Notes: generated by a model from the sequence alone, not told the origin. 64,000 bases of DNA from Desulfofarcimen acetoxidans DSM 771 (GCF_000024205.1 NC_013216.1:4030001-4094000), one strand, 5' to 3'. Shown: positions 26,959 through 36,254, counted from the stretch's first letter. A program made the numbers and translations.

Positions 26959-27123
26959 TTATTCTTTTGTAACCCCTTTAAATGGGTTCCCATCTGACTT
27001 CACATCCATAAACCGGCCAGTGCTACTATCGCGTTTGACCCATGTAGCGTTTTTTGGGTTGTAAGCTTGGGTCCGGTTAGAAACCGCACCATGTCTATGG
27101 TTTTTGCCCGTGTTTTTGGCCAT
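26959..27123 (-). CDS. Small conserved basic protein (54 aa)
   Basis: 54 codons from an ATG with AGGGGGTGGG just upstream. The sequence is basic and Asn/Gly-rich: MAKNTGKNHRHGAVSNRTQ, then YNPKNATWVKRD and TGRFMDVKSDG. I recall similar short proteins in many bacteria, often near restriction or toxin-antitoxin genes, without a known role. It is divergent from the XRE-ImmA gene, with which it shares a ~140-base promoter region, and has its own terminator. Confidence 0.6.
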   Translation of the reverse strand: MAKNTGKNHRHGAVSNRTQAYNPKNATWVKRDSSTGRFMDVKSDGNPFKGVTKE

Positions 27124-27262
27124 CTTCCCACCCCCTTTGGCTTAATGTGGATAAGCCTAGCTCAAACTAATTATATACAGAAAATTATTTTTTAGCAAGT
27201 ATAATTATCAAGTATTCAAATTTTGTTTTTTTGTATATAATAAGAATAAAAGGGTGGTAACT

Positions 27263-28414
27263 ATGGATCAAAAAATTATTGGTGCGAACCTTCGCCGGAT
27301 TCGCGAGGCCAAGGGTTGGACTCAATCCCAGGTAGCCGATCTGGCTGGGATTTCAAGGGTTGCTTATCGAAATATTGAAAACGGTAATACAACCCCCAAA
27401 GTATCGACCCTGCAAAACATCGCTTCCGCTGTTGGAGTAAAACTCCAGGATTTATTCATTCCGGTTCGCACCTTAAAGGGAGTCCGATTTCGAGCATCGA
27501 AAAAGATGAACAGCCGGGACAATATTTTGACTGAAGTAGCACATTGGCTTGATGATTTTAATTACCTGGAAAGGTTACTAAATGATCACAAAGACTACCA
27601 GTTCGAAGATCTTACCAGGGAGTTGTCTTCAATGCCTCCTGGAGATGACAGAGCTAAGCATGCAGCCGAACGAGTAAGAAAAAAATTGAAACTCAAAGAA
27701 AAAGAGCCTATCCGCGATATTGCTGGTCTGCTGGAAGCATGCGGGATAAAAGTATACCCTCTGAGTCTTGTATCAGACGGTTTTTTCGGCTTATCTGTTG
27801 CCGGAGAAGATGGCGGCCCTGCAGTCATTGTTAATGTTTGGGGAAGAATATCCGTTGAGCGATGGATTTTTAGCGCTGCTCACGAACTAGGGCATTTACT
27901 TCTTCATTTAGATACCTATAACATAGAAGAAAGTTTTGAAGACAAAGACCAAGAAAATGAAGCAAATGTCTTTGCTTCCCATTTTTTGATGCCAGAAAAA
28001 GCTTTTCAAGCTGAATGGATAGATACTTACGGCTTGTCCTTTGTCGACCGGGTTTTTAAAGTTAAGCAAATATTCCTGGTAAGCTACAAAACTGTTCTAT
28101 ATCGCCTTTCTGAAAGTCTGGGAAATTCCGTGTGGAAAAAATTTCAGATTGCTTATAAGATGAAAACTGGCAAAACATTGAGTATTGCGGATGAGCCGGA
28201 GGCTTTGTCCCCAGATAAATTTCAACAATCATCGCCAGAAGTATTGCGTTCCAGAGAACCTGACTCTCTATCCCCCTCACACTTTATTGAAGATCGTTTA
28301 TCTAGATTGGTTCGTAAAGCTATCGAAAAGGATGAAATCACCATGAGTCGTGGGGCAGAAATTCTTAGATTAGATCTTGAGGCCATGCGAGAAATGGTCT
28401 CTTCATGGGTGTGA
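27263..28414 (+). CDS. XRE regulator fused to an ImmA/IrrE-type metallopeptidase
   Basis: About 383 residues from the ATG at 27263 (GGGTGG upstream). Residues ~5-60 are an XRE helix-turn-helix (RIREAKGWTQSQVADLAGIS). The middle carries the zinc peptidase motif HELGHLLLH with a downstream Glu-rich NEANVFASHFLMP, which supplies the third ligand. Family members cleave repressors (ImmA) or act as antitoxins. The downstream PIN gene starts 4 bases after its stop, so the pair is an operon that looks like a toxin-antitoxin or stress switch. Confidence 0.85.
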   Translation: MDQKIIGANLRRIREAKGWTQSQVADLAGISRVAYRNIENGNTTPKVSTLQNIASAVGVKLQDLFIPVRTLKGVRFRASKKMNSRDNILTEVAHWLDDFNYLERLLNDHKDYQFEDLTRELSSMPPGDDRAKHAAERVRKKLKLKEKEPIRDIAGLLEACGIKVYPLSLVSDGFFGLSVAGEDGGPAVIVNVWGRISVERWIFSAAHELGHLLLHLDTYNIEESFEDKDQENEANVFASHFLMPEKAFQAEWIDTYGLSFVDRVFKVKQIFLVSYKTVLYRLSESLGNSVWKKFQIAYKMKTGKTLSIADEPEALSPDKFQQSSPEVLRSREPDSLSPSHFIEDRLSRLVRKAIEKDEITMSRGAEILRLDLEAMREMVSSWV

Positions 28415-28418
28415 ATAA

Positions 28419-28922
28419 ATGGGGACAAAAAAGAGGCATTTTCTAATACTGGATGCTAACATACTCATCGATTTCTGTAAATGTGACAGGACGATTATTA
28501 AATTGATTTGTACCTATGTAGGTCAAATCTATTTAGCTACGCCTGTTTTATATGAAATTAATGAAATCGATGAGGGTGACTGCGTTGAACTTGGAATTAT
28601 ACTTGTGGAACCAGAACTATGGCAGGTTATGATAGCAGCAGAGAAAAAAGGCCCACTATCTTTTCAAGATAATTTATGTTTAATTCTTGCAAAAGAACAT
28701 GGTTGGGCCTGTGTAACAAACGATAAACCTTTGAGACAAAAGTGTGAAATTGAAGGAGTGCCAATAATATGGGGGATTGAACTAATATGCATATTAGTTC
28801 AATCTGGCGGGCTGCCTGTTGAACATGCGAGAGATATTATAGTAGAAATACAAAAGATTAATCCTAAATACATCACCGACAATATCGTAGAAAAAGCCTT
28901 TAAAAGACTTGGGGTTATTTAA
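28419..28922 (+). CDS. PIN-domain ribonuclease-like protein
   Basis: 167 residues with PIN-domain landmarks: ILDANILIDFC (first acidic residue), LYEINEID (second) and WACVTNDKPLRQKCE (third and fourth). PIN toxins of the VapC/DUF3368 type cut RNA. The gene follows the XRE-ImmA gene by 4 bases and was therefore probably co-opted as its partner. Whether the upstream protein is its antitoxin is inference from position. Confidence 0.75.
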   Translation: MGTKKRHFLILDANILIDFCKCDRTIIKLICTYVGQIYLATPVLYEINEIDEGDCVELGIILVEPELWQVMIAAEKKGPLSFQDNLCLILAKEHGWACVTNDKPLRQKCEIEGVPIIWGIELICILVQSGGLPVEHARDIIVEIQKINPKYITDNIVEKAFKRLGVI

Positions 28923-29859
28923 TTGTTCTCGATTATTTAAAGTACATCACTATTAAAACCGGGAGGGAAGGTTGTTCGAGAGCCGCAGTAAAATCTTTTC
29001 TCCCGGTACCCGGTCATAAGAAAAGCAAGCCAGCGCTGCAACCGAAAAAGCCATCAATCGGACCTGAAAAACGCAGACGTTATTTACTGTGCAATAACCA
29101 ATACAGCAAATTGGCCCAAAACTGGAGCCTATCTCCACCCGAATGCGTTAGTTACCGACCCCCAAAGAGGGGTGCTCTAAGCCCCCCCACCTCTGGCCGG
29201 ATGAACCGTATCCGACCTTCGCGAGCCTGAAGCGGCGACAAGCTATCATAAGGACGAGAATCGTTCGTTTAACACAAATGTTGCCGGATACTGTTTAAGG
29301 GATTATATAATGGAAAGTGCGGGAGGTGCATATTTCGGAGACATCCGGGGTTCTTCCGCAATATTGGGTATAAAAGTCTAAAATAAAAAGCTAATAGATA
29401 ATCTTAGCTCTGAGAAGATCTAAACCGGCTCTTCCATACATGGTGCGTTTGATCATTTTTAGACGATTGTTATTACCTTACTCTGATCCTTTACTCGTAT
29501 ATTCGTACCACAGCAATTAAAAAGCCTGTTTTAGAAAAAGACAAAAAAACCGTTTGGAATTTATACCAAACGGAATTGTTCTTTAATATATCTGGTATGC
29601 GTTTATTAATTGTTCAAAACTGAACCTCAATACAACTAGAATGAATATTACTTCTTTGGTTAGTGTTCATTTTTGAAAGATGTTTTTCAAAAGACTCATG
29701 TTATCGCTTTCTTATTATTTAATGCAACTATTAGGTAACTAAATTATGTATTAATTATGTATAGTAATATGTACTCTGCAATAGCAAGATAACATTTCTT
29801 TTACCAAACATCTTTAAAATCTTCTTTTTCCTTGTAAAGTACTTTCACAACAGACTATT
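28923..29859. other. Intergenic region of mixed origin, no gene recognised
   Basis: The first ~450 bases are more G+C-rich than the flanks, with no convincing coding frame; a 60-codon minus frame lacks a ribosome site. ACCGGGAG at ~28957 and CTCCCGGT at ~29000 form an 8-base inverted repeat bracketing about 35 bases. CCCCCAAAGAGGGG at ~29160 can form a small hairpin. At 29550-29573 CCGTTTGG/CCAAACGG is a terminator-like hairpin. The rest is AT-rich and empty. The G+C-rich part may be an insertion or RNA remnant. Confidence 0.45.
29550..29573. terminator. Terminator-like hairpin
   Basis: CCGTTTGG and CCAAACGG pair around an 8-base loop, preceded by an A-run. Confidence 0.55.
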
Positions 29860-30270
29860 TTAATTTGCTAAATTTTTTGGTGTAAGCTTTTCCCATAGTG
29901 AAGATCTTTTAATAGCATCATTTAATCTATCTAATATCTTACCTTTAATATTTCCTGAGAAAGAATTAAAATCAAATCTCTGCAAACTAACAGGCATAGT
30001 ATTTAAAACATTGCACCAGCGAGTTATATTTTTAAAACCATAAACCTTATCTACTTCAACATATAACTCAGTCTTTTTCTGTTCATCCGTTGGTTCTTGA
30101 CTAGTTAATGGAACTACAATAGCTGTATTACCTCCTACTCGCAATACTATTGCAGGATGTTTTCCACCAAATTCTTGACCTATATTTACTCCAAAATCTA
30201 CCCAAAAAACGGTACCCCTTTTAATGTTTATTCCATCTGGAATAGTAAAGGAATCTTCCTGAATAAACAT
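29860..30270 (-). CDS. MazF/PemK-family toxin-like protein, N-terminus possibly broken
   Basis: 136 residues with the PemK/MazF core: IKRGTVFWVDFGVNIGQEFG, KHPAIVLRVGG and AIVVPLTSQEPTDEQKK. These proteins are ribonucleases that cleave mRNA or rRNA. The same frame continues upstream of the ATG (LVKKLGIKDKKIVQAYFK) past a TAG and then to another ATG near the IS left end (NDLWKLVVKLEE). So the gene may once have had a longer N-terminus that is now separated by a stop. No antitoxin gene is adjacent, consistent with a solitary or decayed locus. Confidence 0.7.
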   Translation of the reverse strand: MFIQEDSFTIPDGINIKRGTVFWVDFGVNIGQEFGGKHPAIVLRVGGNTAIVVPLTSQEPTDEQKKTELYVEVDKVYGFKNITRWCNVLNTMPVSLQRFDFNSFSGNIKGKILDRLNDAIKRSSLWEKLTPKNLAN

Positions 30271-30478
30271 CTGTGTTTTATTCTCTATGTGCTTAAAATA
30301 TGCTTGTACAATTTTTTTATCTTTAATTCCTAATTTTTTAACTAACTAAATAAGTTCTTCAAGTTTAACAACTAATTTCCACAAGTCATTACAAAGATCC
30401 CACCTTCCGCAAGATAAAAATTTAAACCTGTAAAATAGTGGAGCATAAATAATATTAATTACAACCATAAAAAAAACT

Positions 30479-32399
30479 GATCCATAAACTGGAAGGATCT
30501 CTGTTTTTTGTGTCGAATTATCACTAATAAGAATAAATATTAGTGAGGGATCGTCATGGACTTACAACCTATTTTAGAACAACTAGCTAAATTACCCCCC
30601 GAAATATTGATGAAGATAATGCCCGAATTAAAAGTAGAAGTTCCGAAGGCAGATCCCTCAGGTGCAGTACTTATCGGTGTCTTTTTAGCAAGAAGCCTGG
30701 GCATCGGTAAAATAATTGACAACTTTATAGGCGAAGAATATGTTACTTATGAGCATCTACGTGAAGACAGAGCCAACGGTTCTAAATGTCGGGTAAGTAC
30801 TGGTTTGGCATGTGAAATAATGGTTGGCGACATGCTGGGCAGAAATAAAGATCTCACCCGTTTATATAAATTTGAAGAAGCTTGTAAAAACTGGCAAGTC
30901 GAAACAATACTCGGTATACCGTCCGAAAAATTTAATTATGACAAAATGGTAGAGCCCTTGACGCTATAAACTCAAATGCAAAATATATGGCTAATGTATT
31001 GCAGGATATTGTTTTATCAGCATCCAAGAAATTTGGAGTTCCACTTAACACTTTTTACAATGACACATCTTCCATTCCAGTCTCTGGTGTTATGGAGGAT
31101 AACGATAAAGTTCAATACGGGTATGGTGGTCTACCGGGTTTAAAACAATTAATCCTTAATCTTACGATAGCCTCTGGTGCATCTTTGCCGGTAACATCAT
31201 CAATTGATTCCGGTAATGTTCAAGGCGGTACGACTTTTGAGCGTTCATTCGAGAAGGTTAAAGAGATTACCGATGACCAAGAATTTGAGATGATTATTGA
31301 TCGTGGTATCCTAACCCAAGATAATATGCATTTGATGCTTACTAATAGCAACCAAAAGGCCTTTTTTATAGGTCCACTCAAGGATGAGCTATCAAAAAAT
31401 TGGGTCTTAGAGCAATTAAATGAGGCTAAAAAAGATGATTTTGCTGCTATTGACTATCGCTCTAAGAAAGAAATAGAAAGAAATCTACCCAGACACTACG
31501 AGGCGTTAGAGACAAAATATACGTTTAAGGTAAAACTTGAGCCTCCCTCAGAGGGTAGTAAGAACAAAAAGCAACTCAAAAAAAGTAAGCGAATATTTGC
31601 GACACATACTATAAGGGCGGTTATTTATTGTGATTTAAACAAAAAACCTAAGGAACAAGAGCGTCGTCAAAAGCGTATAACCAGCACAGAAGATGCATTA
31701 GTAGAACTAAATGGTAAGCTCAACAAACGTAACTTAATTACGAAGGAAGCCTGTGAAAAAGCAGTAGATAATATTTTTAAAGGGCAGCCTGAAATGCGTA
31801 GGCTGTTTAATGTAACAATTAAACTAAATCAACATAATGCTATTGTTATGTCCTGGTCAAAAGATGAAGCTATAATTCCGGAGCTTGAGAAAACCGACGG
31901 TATCTTTGTGCTTTTAACCAACCATGACAAAGAGAAGGTTGATGCTAATGAACTGCTTACCCGCTATCGTGGTAGGAACGACATCGAAATCAGTTTTAGG
32001 TTTTTAAAGGGTTCTCTTGATTTACAACAAGTATTCCTTCGCAATCCTGAAAGAGTAGATGCCTATTGCTTTCTAAAAGTATTGGCTATGCTTGTGCTTA
32101 ATTTAGCAGCCTGGCTGTTAGCTAAAAATGGCAAAAAGATGTCTCCCCAAAAATTACAGAGAGAACTTGGCGACCTAACTATCTCAGAACAAAGGTTGCA
32201 GCCTATTGGTATACGCCATTGGAATGGGACGAATATTCCTAATACTATTGATGTATTGGTTAATCTGTTTAAATTACCACATCCACTTGAATTAATAGAG
32301 GTTATTAATTCAGCAATCAATTTTTCTTATCATATTGAGAAATGGTTTAAGGATAATTTTAGAAAATAAGGTTTGGCAGTGGTTCCCAGTTTAATGATC
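30479..32399. mobile_element. IS1634-like element with imperfect ends and a frameshifted transposase
   Basis: The ends share GATC followed two bases later by TAAACTGG (left 30479-30492, right inverted around 32386-32399), so the element spans about 1.92 kb. It carries one transposase gene with a single-base frameshift. I could not identify a target duplication. It inserted just upstream of the MazF-like gene's extended frame. Confidence 0.7.
30556..32369 (+). pseudogene. IS1634-like transposase, one-base frameshift
   Basis: Frame 1 (30556-30969) encodes the N-terminal part (PPEILMKIMPELKVEVPKAD, ARSLGIGKIIDNFIG). Frame 2 (to 32369) begins RALDAINSNAKYMANVLQ and carries the DDE core: FYNDTSSIPVSG, EMIIDRGILT and YRGRNDIEISFRFLK with the E-6x-K spacing. 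At about 30950 the expected ATG-GGT-AGA reads ATG-GTA-GAG, so one G is missing from a short G run. Everything else is intact, which points to a recent loss or a sequencing error. Confidence 0.85.
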
Positions 32400-32498
32400 C
32401 CTTGGTGCGAAACCTGGGGGGTAACAGTGATATTATAACCCCTTTGGCTTTATTAGTATCGGGATAAATCAAAGTAATCCCTCCCTGATAATATTCAA

Positions 32499-33359
32499 TT
32501 AGTTCCCGTTCTGTTTATTAAGCACTTTCATTTTATCCGCTTCATCCAGTATCGAAATTTGATAGCCAGCTATTTCTAATAATATCTTAAACCTTTCTTC
32601 TTTGCTTTTTCCTTCCTTTATCAATTCAGCATTATGTGTTTCAAGATTGGATAAAACCGTCAGTTCGTTTATTGAGGCGAAGTCTCTGATGTTATTTTTC
32701 TTTGCCAATTCTTCATTTGCCTGTCTCCATTGTTTCGCCGTACAGCCGAAAAGTGCAACATTTAATAAATCAGCTTCGTCTGCATAAGCAAGCCATTCTG
32801 TTTGTTTTACATAATCACTCTGTGGAAGTATATATTTTTTGACAGCATCCGTATGTATTAAATAATTTGTTTTTGATAAAAATCTTTTGGCATCCCACTC
32901 CAATTTCTGTTGATCGTACTCTAAATCTTTGAGACGTTGATACTCTTTGAGAAGATACAGTTTGAATACAGGACTGATTGCAGACCCGAATTCAAAGGCA
33001 ATATCTTTATGGGCATAAGTGCCGCCGTATCTGCCGGCTTGAACATATAAACCGATCGCATTTGTCTTTTCAATCCATTGCTTTGCACTTAATACAAAAG
33101 TCGGTAACCCAGCTTGCATTTTAAAGTGGTCGAATTCGACCACTTTAAAATTGGAATTATACATCTTCTCCCAAGTTCCTAAAAACTCCAGCGTAGAGCG
33201 ATTCCGTATCCAGTTTTTAATAATGTCGGCAGCCCGTGCATCACCATCTTTTGCTTTTGCCATATCAGTGATGCAAATATAATCATTCATATCAGATGAA
33301 GCTATAGTAACCGAAATATCTTGTACTGATATAACACTTGTTTTCTTATTTTTACTCAT
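32499..33359 (-). CDS. KilA-N domain protein
   Basis: About 286 residues. The N-terminal KilA-N domain spans residues ~10-140 with DYICITDMAKAKDGDARAAD, IIKNWIRNRSTLEFLGTWEK and GGTYAHKDIAFEFGSAISP. A helical C-terminal region follows (RLKDLEYDQQKLEWDAKRFL; LAYADEADLLNVALFG). KilA-N proteins bind DNA and occur in phages and mobile elements. The start at 33359 has TAGGTGAG upstream. A second, shorter KilA-N gene lies 1.6 kb away. Confidence 0.85.
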   Translation of the reverse strand: MSKNKKTSVISVQDISVTIASSDMNDYICITDMAKAKDGDARAADIIKNWIRNRSTLEFLGTWEKMYNSNFKVVEFDHFKMQAGLPTFVLSAKQWIEKTNAIGLYVQAGRYGGTYAHKDIAFEFGSAISPVFKLYLLKEYQRLKDLEYDQQKLEWDAKRFLSKTNYLIHTDAVKKYILPQSDYVKQTEWLAYADEADLLNVALFGCTAKQWRQANEELAKKNNIRDFASINELTVLSNLETHNAELIKEGKSKEERFKILLEIAGYQISILDEADKMKVLNKQNGN

Positions 33360-33458
33360 ATTTTTACTCACCTACCCTTAACCCTGCTTTAATTTTCTTA
33401 TCAACATTATATCAAACATATGTTCCGTATTGCAATACAAAACAAAATTTACCTATAT

Positions 33459-33629
33459 TTATAAAGATTTCATGCCCTCAATTTCTTTGCCAGAAATCAA
33501 ACCATTAACCAATGGGTCATATTTGTTCGCTCTAGCGTTGAAAATGATCCGCTTCATAATAAAGTCATTAGAATATGCCTTGCCACCAAATTGAATATTG
33601 ATTCCATTGCCGAGTAAAACAGATCTCAT
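33459..33629 (-). pseudogene. N-terminal fragment of a SIR2-like defence gene
   Basis: A 56-codon frame with GGAGG upstream reads MRSVLLGNGINIQFGGKAY, then NDFIMKRIIFNARANKYDP and NGLISGKEIEG. GNGIN is the nucleotide-binding loop found at the start of SIR2-like and related NAD-handling effector proteins. Full genes have several hundred residues; here the frame ends after about 56 and the next gene is unrelated, so the gene is 3'-truncated. It is the last gene of a three-gene minus-strand operon. Confidence 0.5.
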
Positions 33630-33661
33630 ACAAAACCACCTCCAAAAGATTTTTATGGTAA

Positions 33662-34126
33662 TTATTCCAATTCTTCTCTACTCATGCTGTTTTGAATTGC
33701 ATCAATTAGTCCCATTATGAGCGACTTTGGAAGAAAAAATAAACCTTTTTCCCAATTCCCAATGATAGTGGAATCAATAAACTTGATAGACTGGTCAGTG
33801 GCACAATCATGAACTAAACCGCAACGAATAACATGATATATTATATCTTCAATGCCTGCATATCCATTCTCATCCAACTTCAAGTTTTTCACATTAGCAT
33901 TTACTTTTATTTTAATAAAATCTGCAGATACACCAGGGAATCCTTTGCCGCAAATTCTTCTAAAGTTGGTGGAAATAAATTTTTTATATCTTTCACCAAC
34001 TTTTAAACTCGGATACTGTATCTGGGCGGAAGCATCTGATGCAACACATACCAAACAAAATGCTCCATCATAGAAATTGTTATCATAAAGATATTGCGCC
34101 GCTTTGAGAAATGACTGTACGCTCAT
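33662..34126 (-). CDS. Unknown protein, possibly HEPN-like helical
   Basis: 154 residues, mainly helical (FLKAAQYLYDNNFYDGAFCL; RYKKFISTNFRRICGKGFPG). The segment YHVIRCGLVHDCATD looks like the Arg-x(3-6)-His signature seen in some HEPN domains, but this is weak. The gene overlaps the upstream gene by 4 bases (ATGA) and precedes the SIR2-like fragment by about 30 bases, so it is the middle member of an operon. I know no family name. Confidence 0.55.
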   Translation of the reverse strand: MSVQSFLKAAQYLYDNNFYDGAFCLVCVASDASAQIQYPSLKVGERYKKFISTNFRRICGKGFPGVSADFIKIKVNANVKNLKLDENGYAGIEDIIYHVIRCGLVHDCATDQSIKFIDSTIIGNWEKGLFFLPKSLIMGLIDAIQNSMSREELE

Positions 34127-34893
34127 AATATTTCCTCACAATTACTTAATCTCCCAATCTCCGGCGCAATAGAAACATCAATTTTCTTAGACTTAATAAA
34201 TCCAAGGAAATCAACGACAATTTTCTCAATTTCTATCCGGAGTCCTCCAAGCCGTTCCTTCAAAGAATGATGAGCTTCAAAGTATTCAGAGAATGCAATG
34301 AGCACAATTTCTATCAGTTCGTATAAATGTGTACAAAGATATCGGTCAATATAATAAGCATTCAAGTTGATAACCAGTGATTTTGTGTTCAACTCCATCG
34401 CACATTTTTTTTCATCGATAAACTCGAGATATACATTCCATTTTGCCTGTTCAGGAGTGCAATGGCTATAGTTATTAAGAGCGTGTCGGATTATTTTCCG
34501 GTACTCACTAAGATAAATCCCATCAGACATAACTAAGTTTACCGCATTCGTCCATATTTTTGCGGCATCGCTGCTCTTCAAATTTCCTTCTGCCCAATTC
34601 TTTGCGGCATTAATATCCAGAGCAACTGCAGCAAAACAATCGGTAGCATCTTCAATGGGACGAAACATTGTAATTGCAGCGGAATGATAGCCACGGCAAT
34701 TAATTAAACCGGTACTATCACATAGCCCCAATAAGTGCGTCAAAATAAGAGCGGATGCTGATCTGGATTGATCTGAATTTGCGTTTGGCATCGGCTTTTC
34801 ATCGGCTAATATACGAAGGTGTCTTAATGCCTGCTGTACTGGGCTATCTTCACCGACTATATCTTGAAAGGGCATCTGCAAGTTGTTACTCAT
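34123..34893 (-). CDS. Unknown helical protein of a SIR2-associated operon
   Basis: 256 residues, largely alpha-helical, with no catalytic motif I recognise. Landmarks are ALRHLRILADEKPMPNANSD, ILTHLLGLCDSTGLINCRGY and YLCTHLYELIEIVLIAFSEY. GGAGG lies 7 bases before the ATG. Its stop overlaps the start of the 154-aa gene. It may be the structural or sensor component of a three-gene defence operon, but this is inferred only from the truncated SIR2-like gene at its end. Confidence 0.55.
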   Translation of the reverse strand: MSNNLQMPFQDIVGEDSPVQQALRHLRILADEKPMPNANSDQSRSASALILTHLLGLCDSTGLINCRGYHSAAITMFRPIEDATDCFAAVALDINAAKNWAEGNLKSSDAAKIWTNAVNLVMSDGIYLSEYRKIIRHALNNYSHCTPEQAKWNVYLEFIDEKKCAMELNTKSLVINLNAYYIDRYLCTHLYELIEIVLIAFSEYFEAHHSLKERLGGLRIEIEKIVVDFLGFIKSKKIDVSIAPEIGRLSNCEEIL

Positions 34894-34952
34894 CGTTTCG
34901 CCTCCGTTTCACTTTTCTGTAGCCTACTTGATATAGCAATCACACAAAGTAA

Positions 34953-35546
34953 CTATTTCTCTATGCTTGCCATGCGAAACTTCTTGACGACATCTAGCCT
35001 ATATGCTGGATCAATCCACATGCTGAACTCACAGGCAATGTCCGGATGGGCAAAGGTACCGCCGTTTTTGCCCTGCTTCGATGTAATCCCTACCGCACCT
35101 GTATTGGCAATCCACTGCTTAAGCGTCAGTGTAAAAGAGCTGGATTTCATTCTTTCGATTAACGCCGTACATTCTTCATCTACGAATTTTGGATTACTCT
35201 CTTTCTCCCACAAACGAAGGAATTCAATTGTTCCATAGTTGCGCAGCCAGCTTTGAATGACATAACTTGGCACTTCCGTATCTTTCTGCCGGGCTATCTC
35301 GGTCAGTGACATATAGGTGTTATCCGGAAAAGCAATTTGAATGCGCTTCGCAATCATAGCTTCACCGACTGATGATCGGCGAAATCCGGGTATGTCATTT
35401 ACATTCAGCTGCTCAAGCATCCTTTCGGAAAGCGTATCCGCGAGATATTGAGGCATGATATTTTTCTCAACCAGACGCTTTAAGACTTTTTCTCTTGCTA
35501 TGCAATATGTCCAAATAGCTTCTGCTCTTTCTTCCTCAGTCAACAT
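34953..35546 (-). CDS. KilA-N domain protein, short at the C-terminus
   Basis: About 197 residues. The KilA-N domain is clear: YMSLTEIARQKDTEVPSYVI, WLRNYGTIEFLRLWEKESNP and GKNGGTFAHPDIACEFSMWI. It is preceded by an ~75-residue helical part. Related proteins, including the one at 32499-33359, have about 100 more residues after the domain, which are missing here. The frame stops at DVVKKFRMASIEK. The start at 35546 has GGGAG 6 bases upstream. A shortened but possibly functional DNA-binding protein. Confidence 0.75.
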   Translation of the reverse strand: MLTEEERAEAIWTYCIAREKVLKRLVEKNIMPQYLADTLSERMLEQLNVNDIPGFRRSSVGEAMIAKRIQIAFPDNTYMSLTEIARQKDTEVPSYVIQSWLRNYGTIEFLRLWEKESNPKFVDEECTALIERMKSSSFTLTLKQWIANTGAVGITSKQGKNGGTFAHPDIACEFSMWIDPAYRLDVVKKFRMASIEK

Positions 35547-35621
35547 ACTCATCTCCCATTAAAACAAAACCTGAATATATTTATATAATACTTTTGTTCG
35601 AGGGAGTTTGCATAGCGCTGA

Positions 35622-36254
35622 TCAGAGAATTGAAAACCGTTGCATATGTTTATGCTCAAAAGAGAGCGTTTCGAAATGATTGATCAGGATTTGATTCAGC
35701 GAATTTCTGACATGCTCCGCATCAAAAGTATGCATGCTAAGCTCATTGCAAACCAACAGGATTATATCTTGCTCGGCAATTGATAGGGACTGTGTGCAGC
35801 TTCTACGTTCCACACGGTTTGCACAACGCCATACCACTTCTCCGGAGGCACGTGTGATTCTGCGGTAATTCGCGCCGCACTCCGCACAAATCAAAAGGCC
35901 GCTCAGTACATTCTGTGAATTATACCGAGTGGCCTTCCGCTGTGTGCTTCCGTTATTACGCAGTTCTTGATTTGAGCGCGCCGCTTTTTCAAATTGTACT
36001 GCGGTATACAGTTCCAAGCTAATAATGAGCGGAACATACTTTGAACTGAACAATAGCTTATCAATCGCGGCCCGCCCCCAACACTTATTTCCTGATGGTG
36101 AGGGAATAGCCCGGCTTTCCAGCATTCTTGCCAACCCTCCAAGGCTATTGCCGTTAAGGTATTCTCTAAAAATCATCTGTATAACTTGCGCTTGCGTTTT
36201 TTCAACAGTAACCTTGCCATGATTATCTACAGTAAAACCATAAGGAATTTTCAT
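35622..36254 (-). CDS. Recombinase-domain protein lacking the serine catalytic domain
   Basis: About 210 residues: a recombinase domain (IPYGFTVDNHGKVTVEKTQA, IPSPSGNKCWGRAAIDKLLF) followed by a zinc ribbon (LLICAECGANYRRI, WRCANRVERRSC). The N-terminal resolvase domain with the catalytic Ser is absent. AAGGA lies 8 bases before the ATG at 36254, so it may be a genuine stand-alone gene of the accessory type rather than a fragment. Such proteins occur beside large serine recombinases in Clostridia. Confidence 0.65.
   Translation of the reverse strand: MKIPYGFTVDNHGKVTVEKTQAQVIQMIFREYLNGNSLGGLARMLESRAIPSPSGNKCWGRAAIDKLLFSSKYVPLIISLELYTAVQFEKAARSNQELRNNGSTQRKATRYNSQNVLSGLLICAECGANYRRITRASGEVVWRCANRVERRSCTQSLSIAEQDIILLVCNELSMHTFDAEHVRNSLNQILINHFETLSFEHKHMQRFSIL

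Noticed and set aside
28953-29138. 61-codon minus frame in the G+C-rich patch
   Set aside because: Mostly hydrophobic chance sequence without a start signal.
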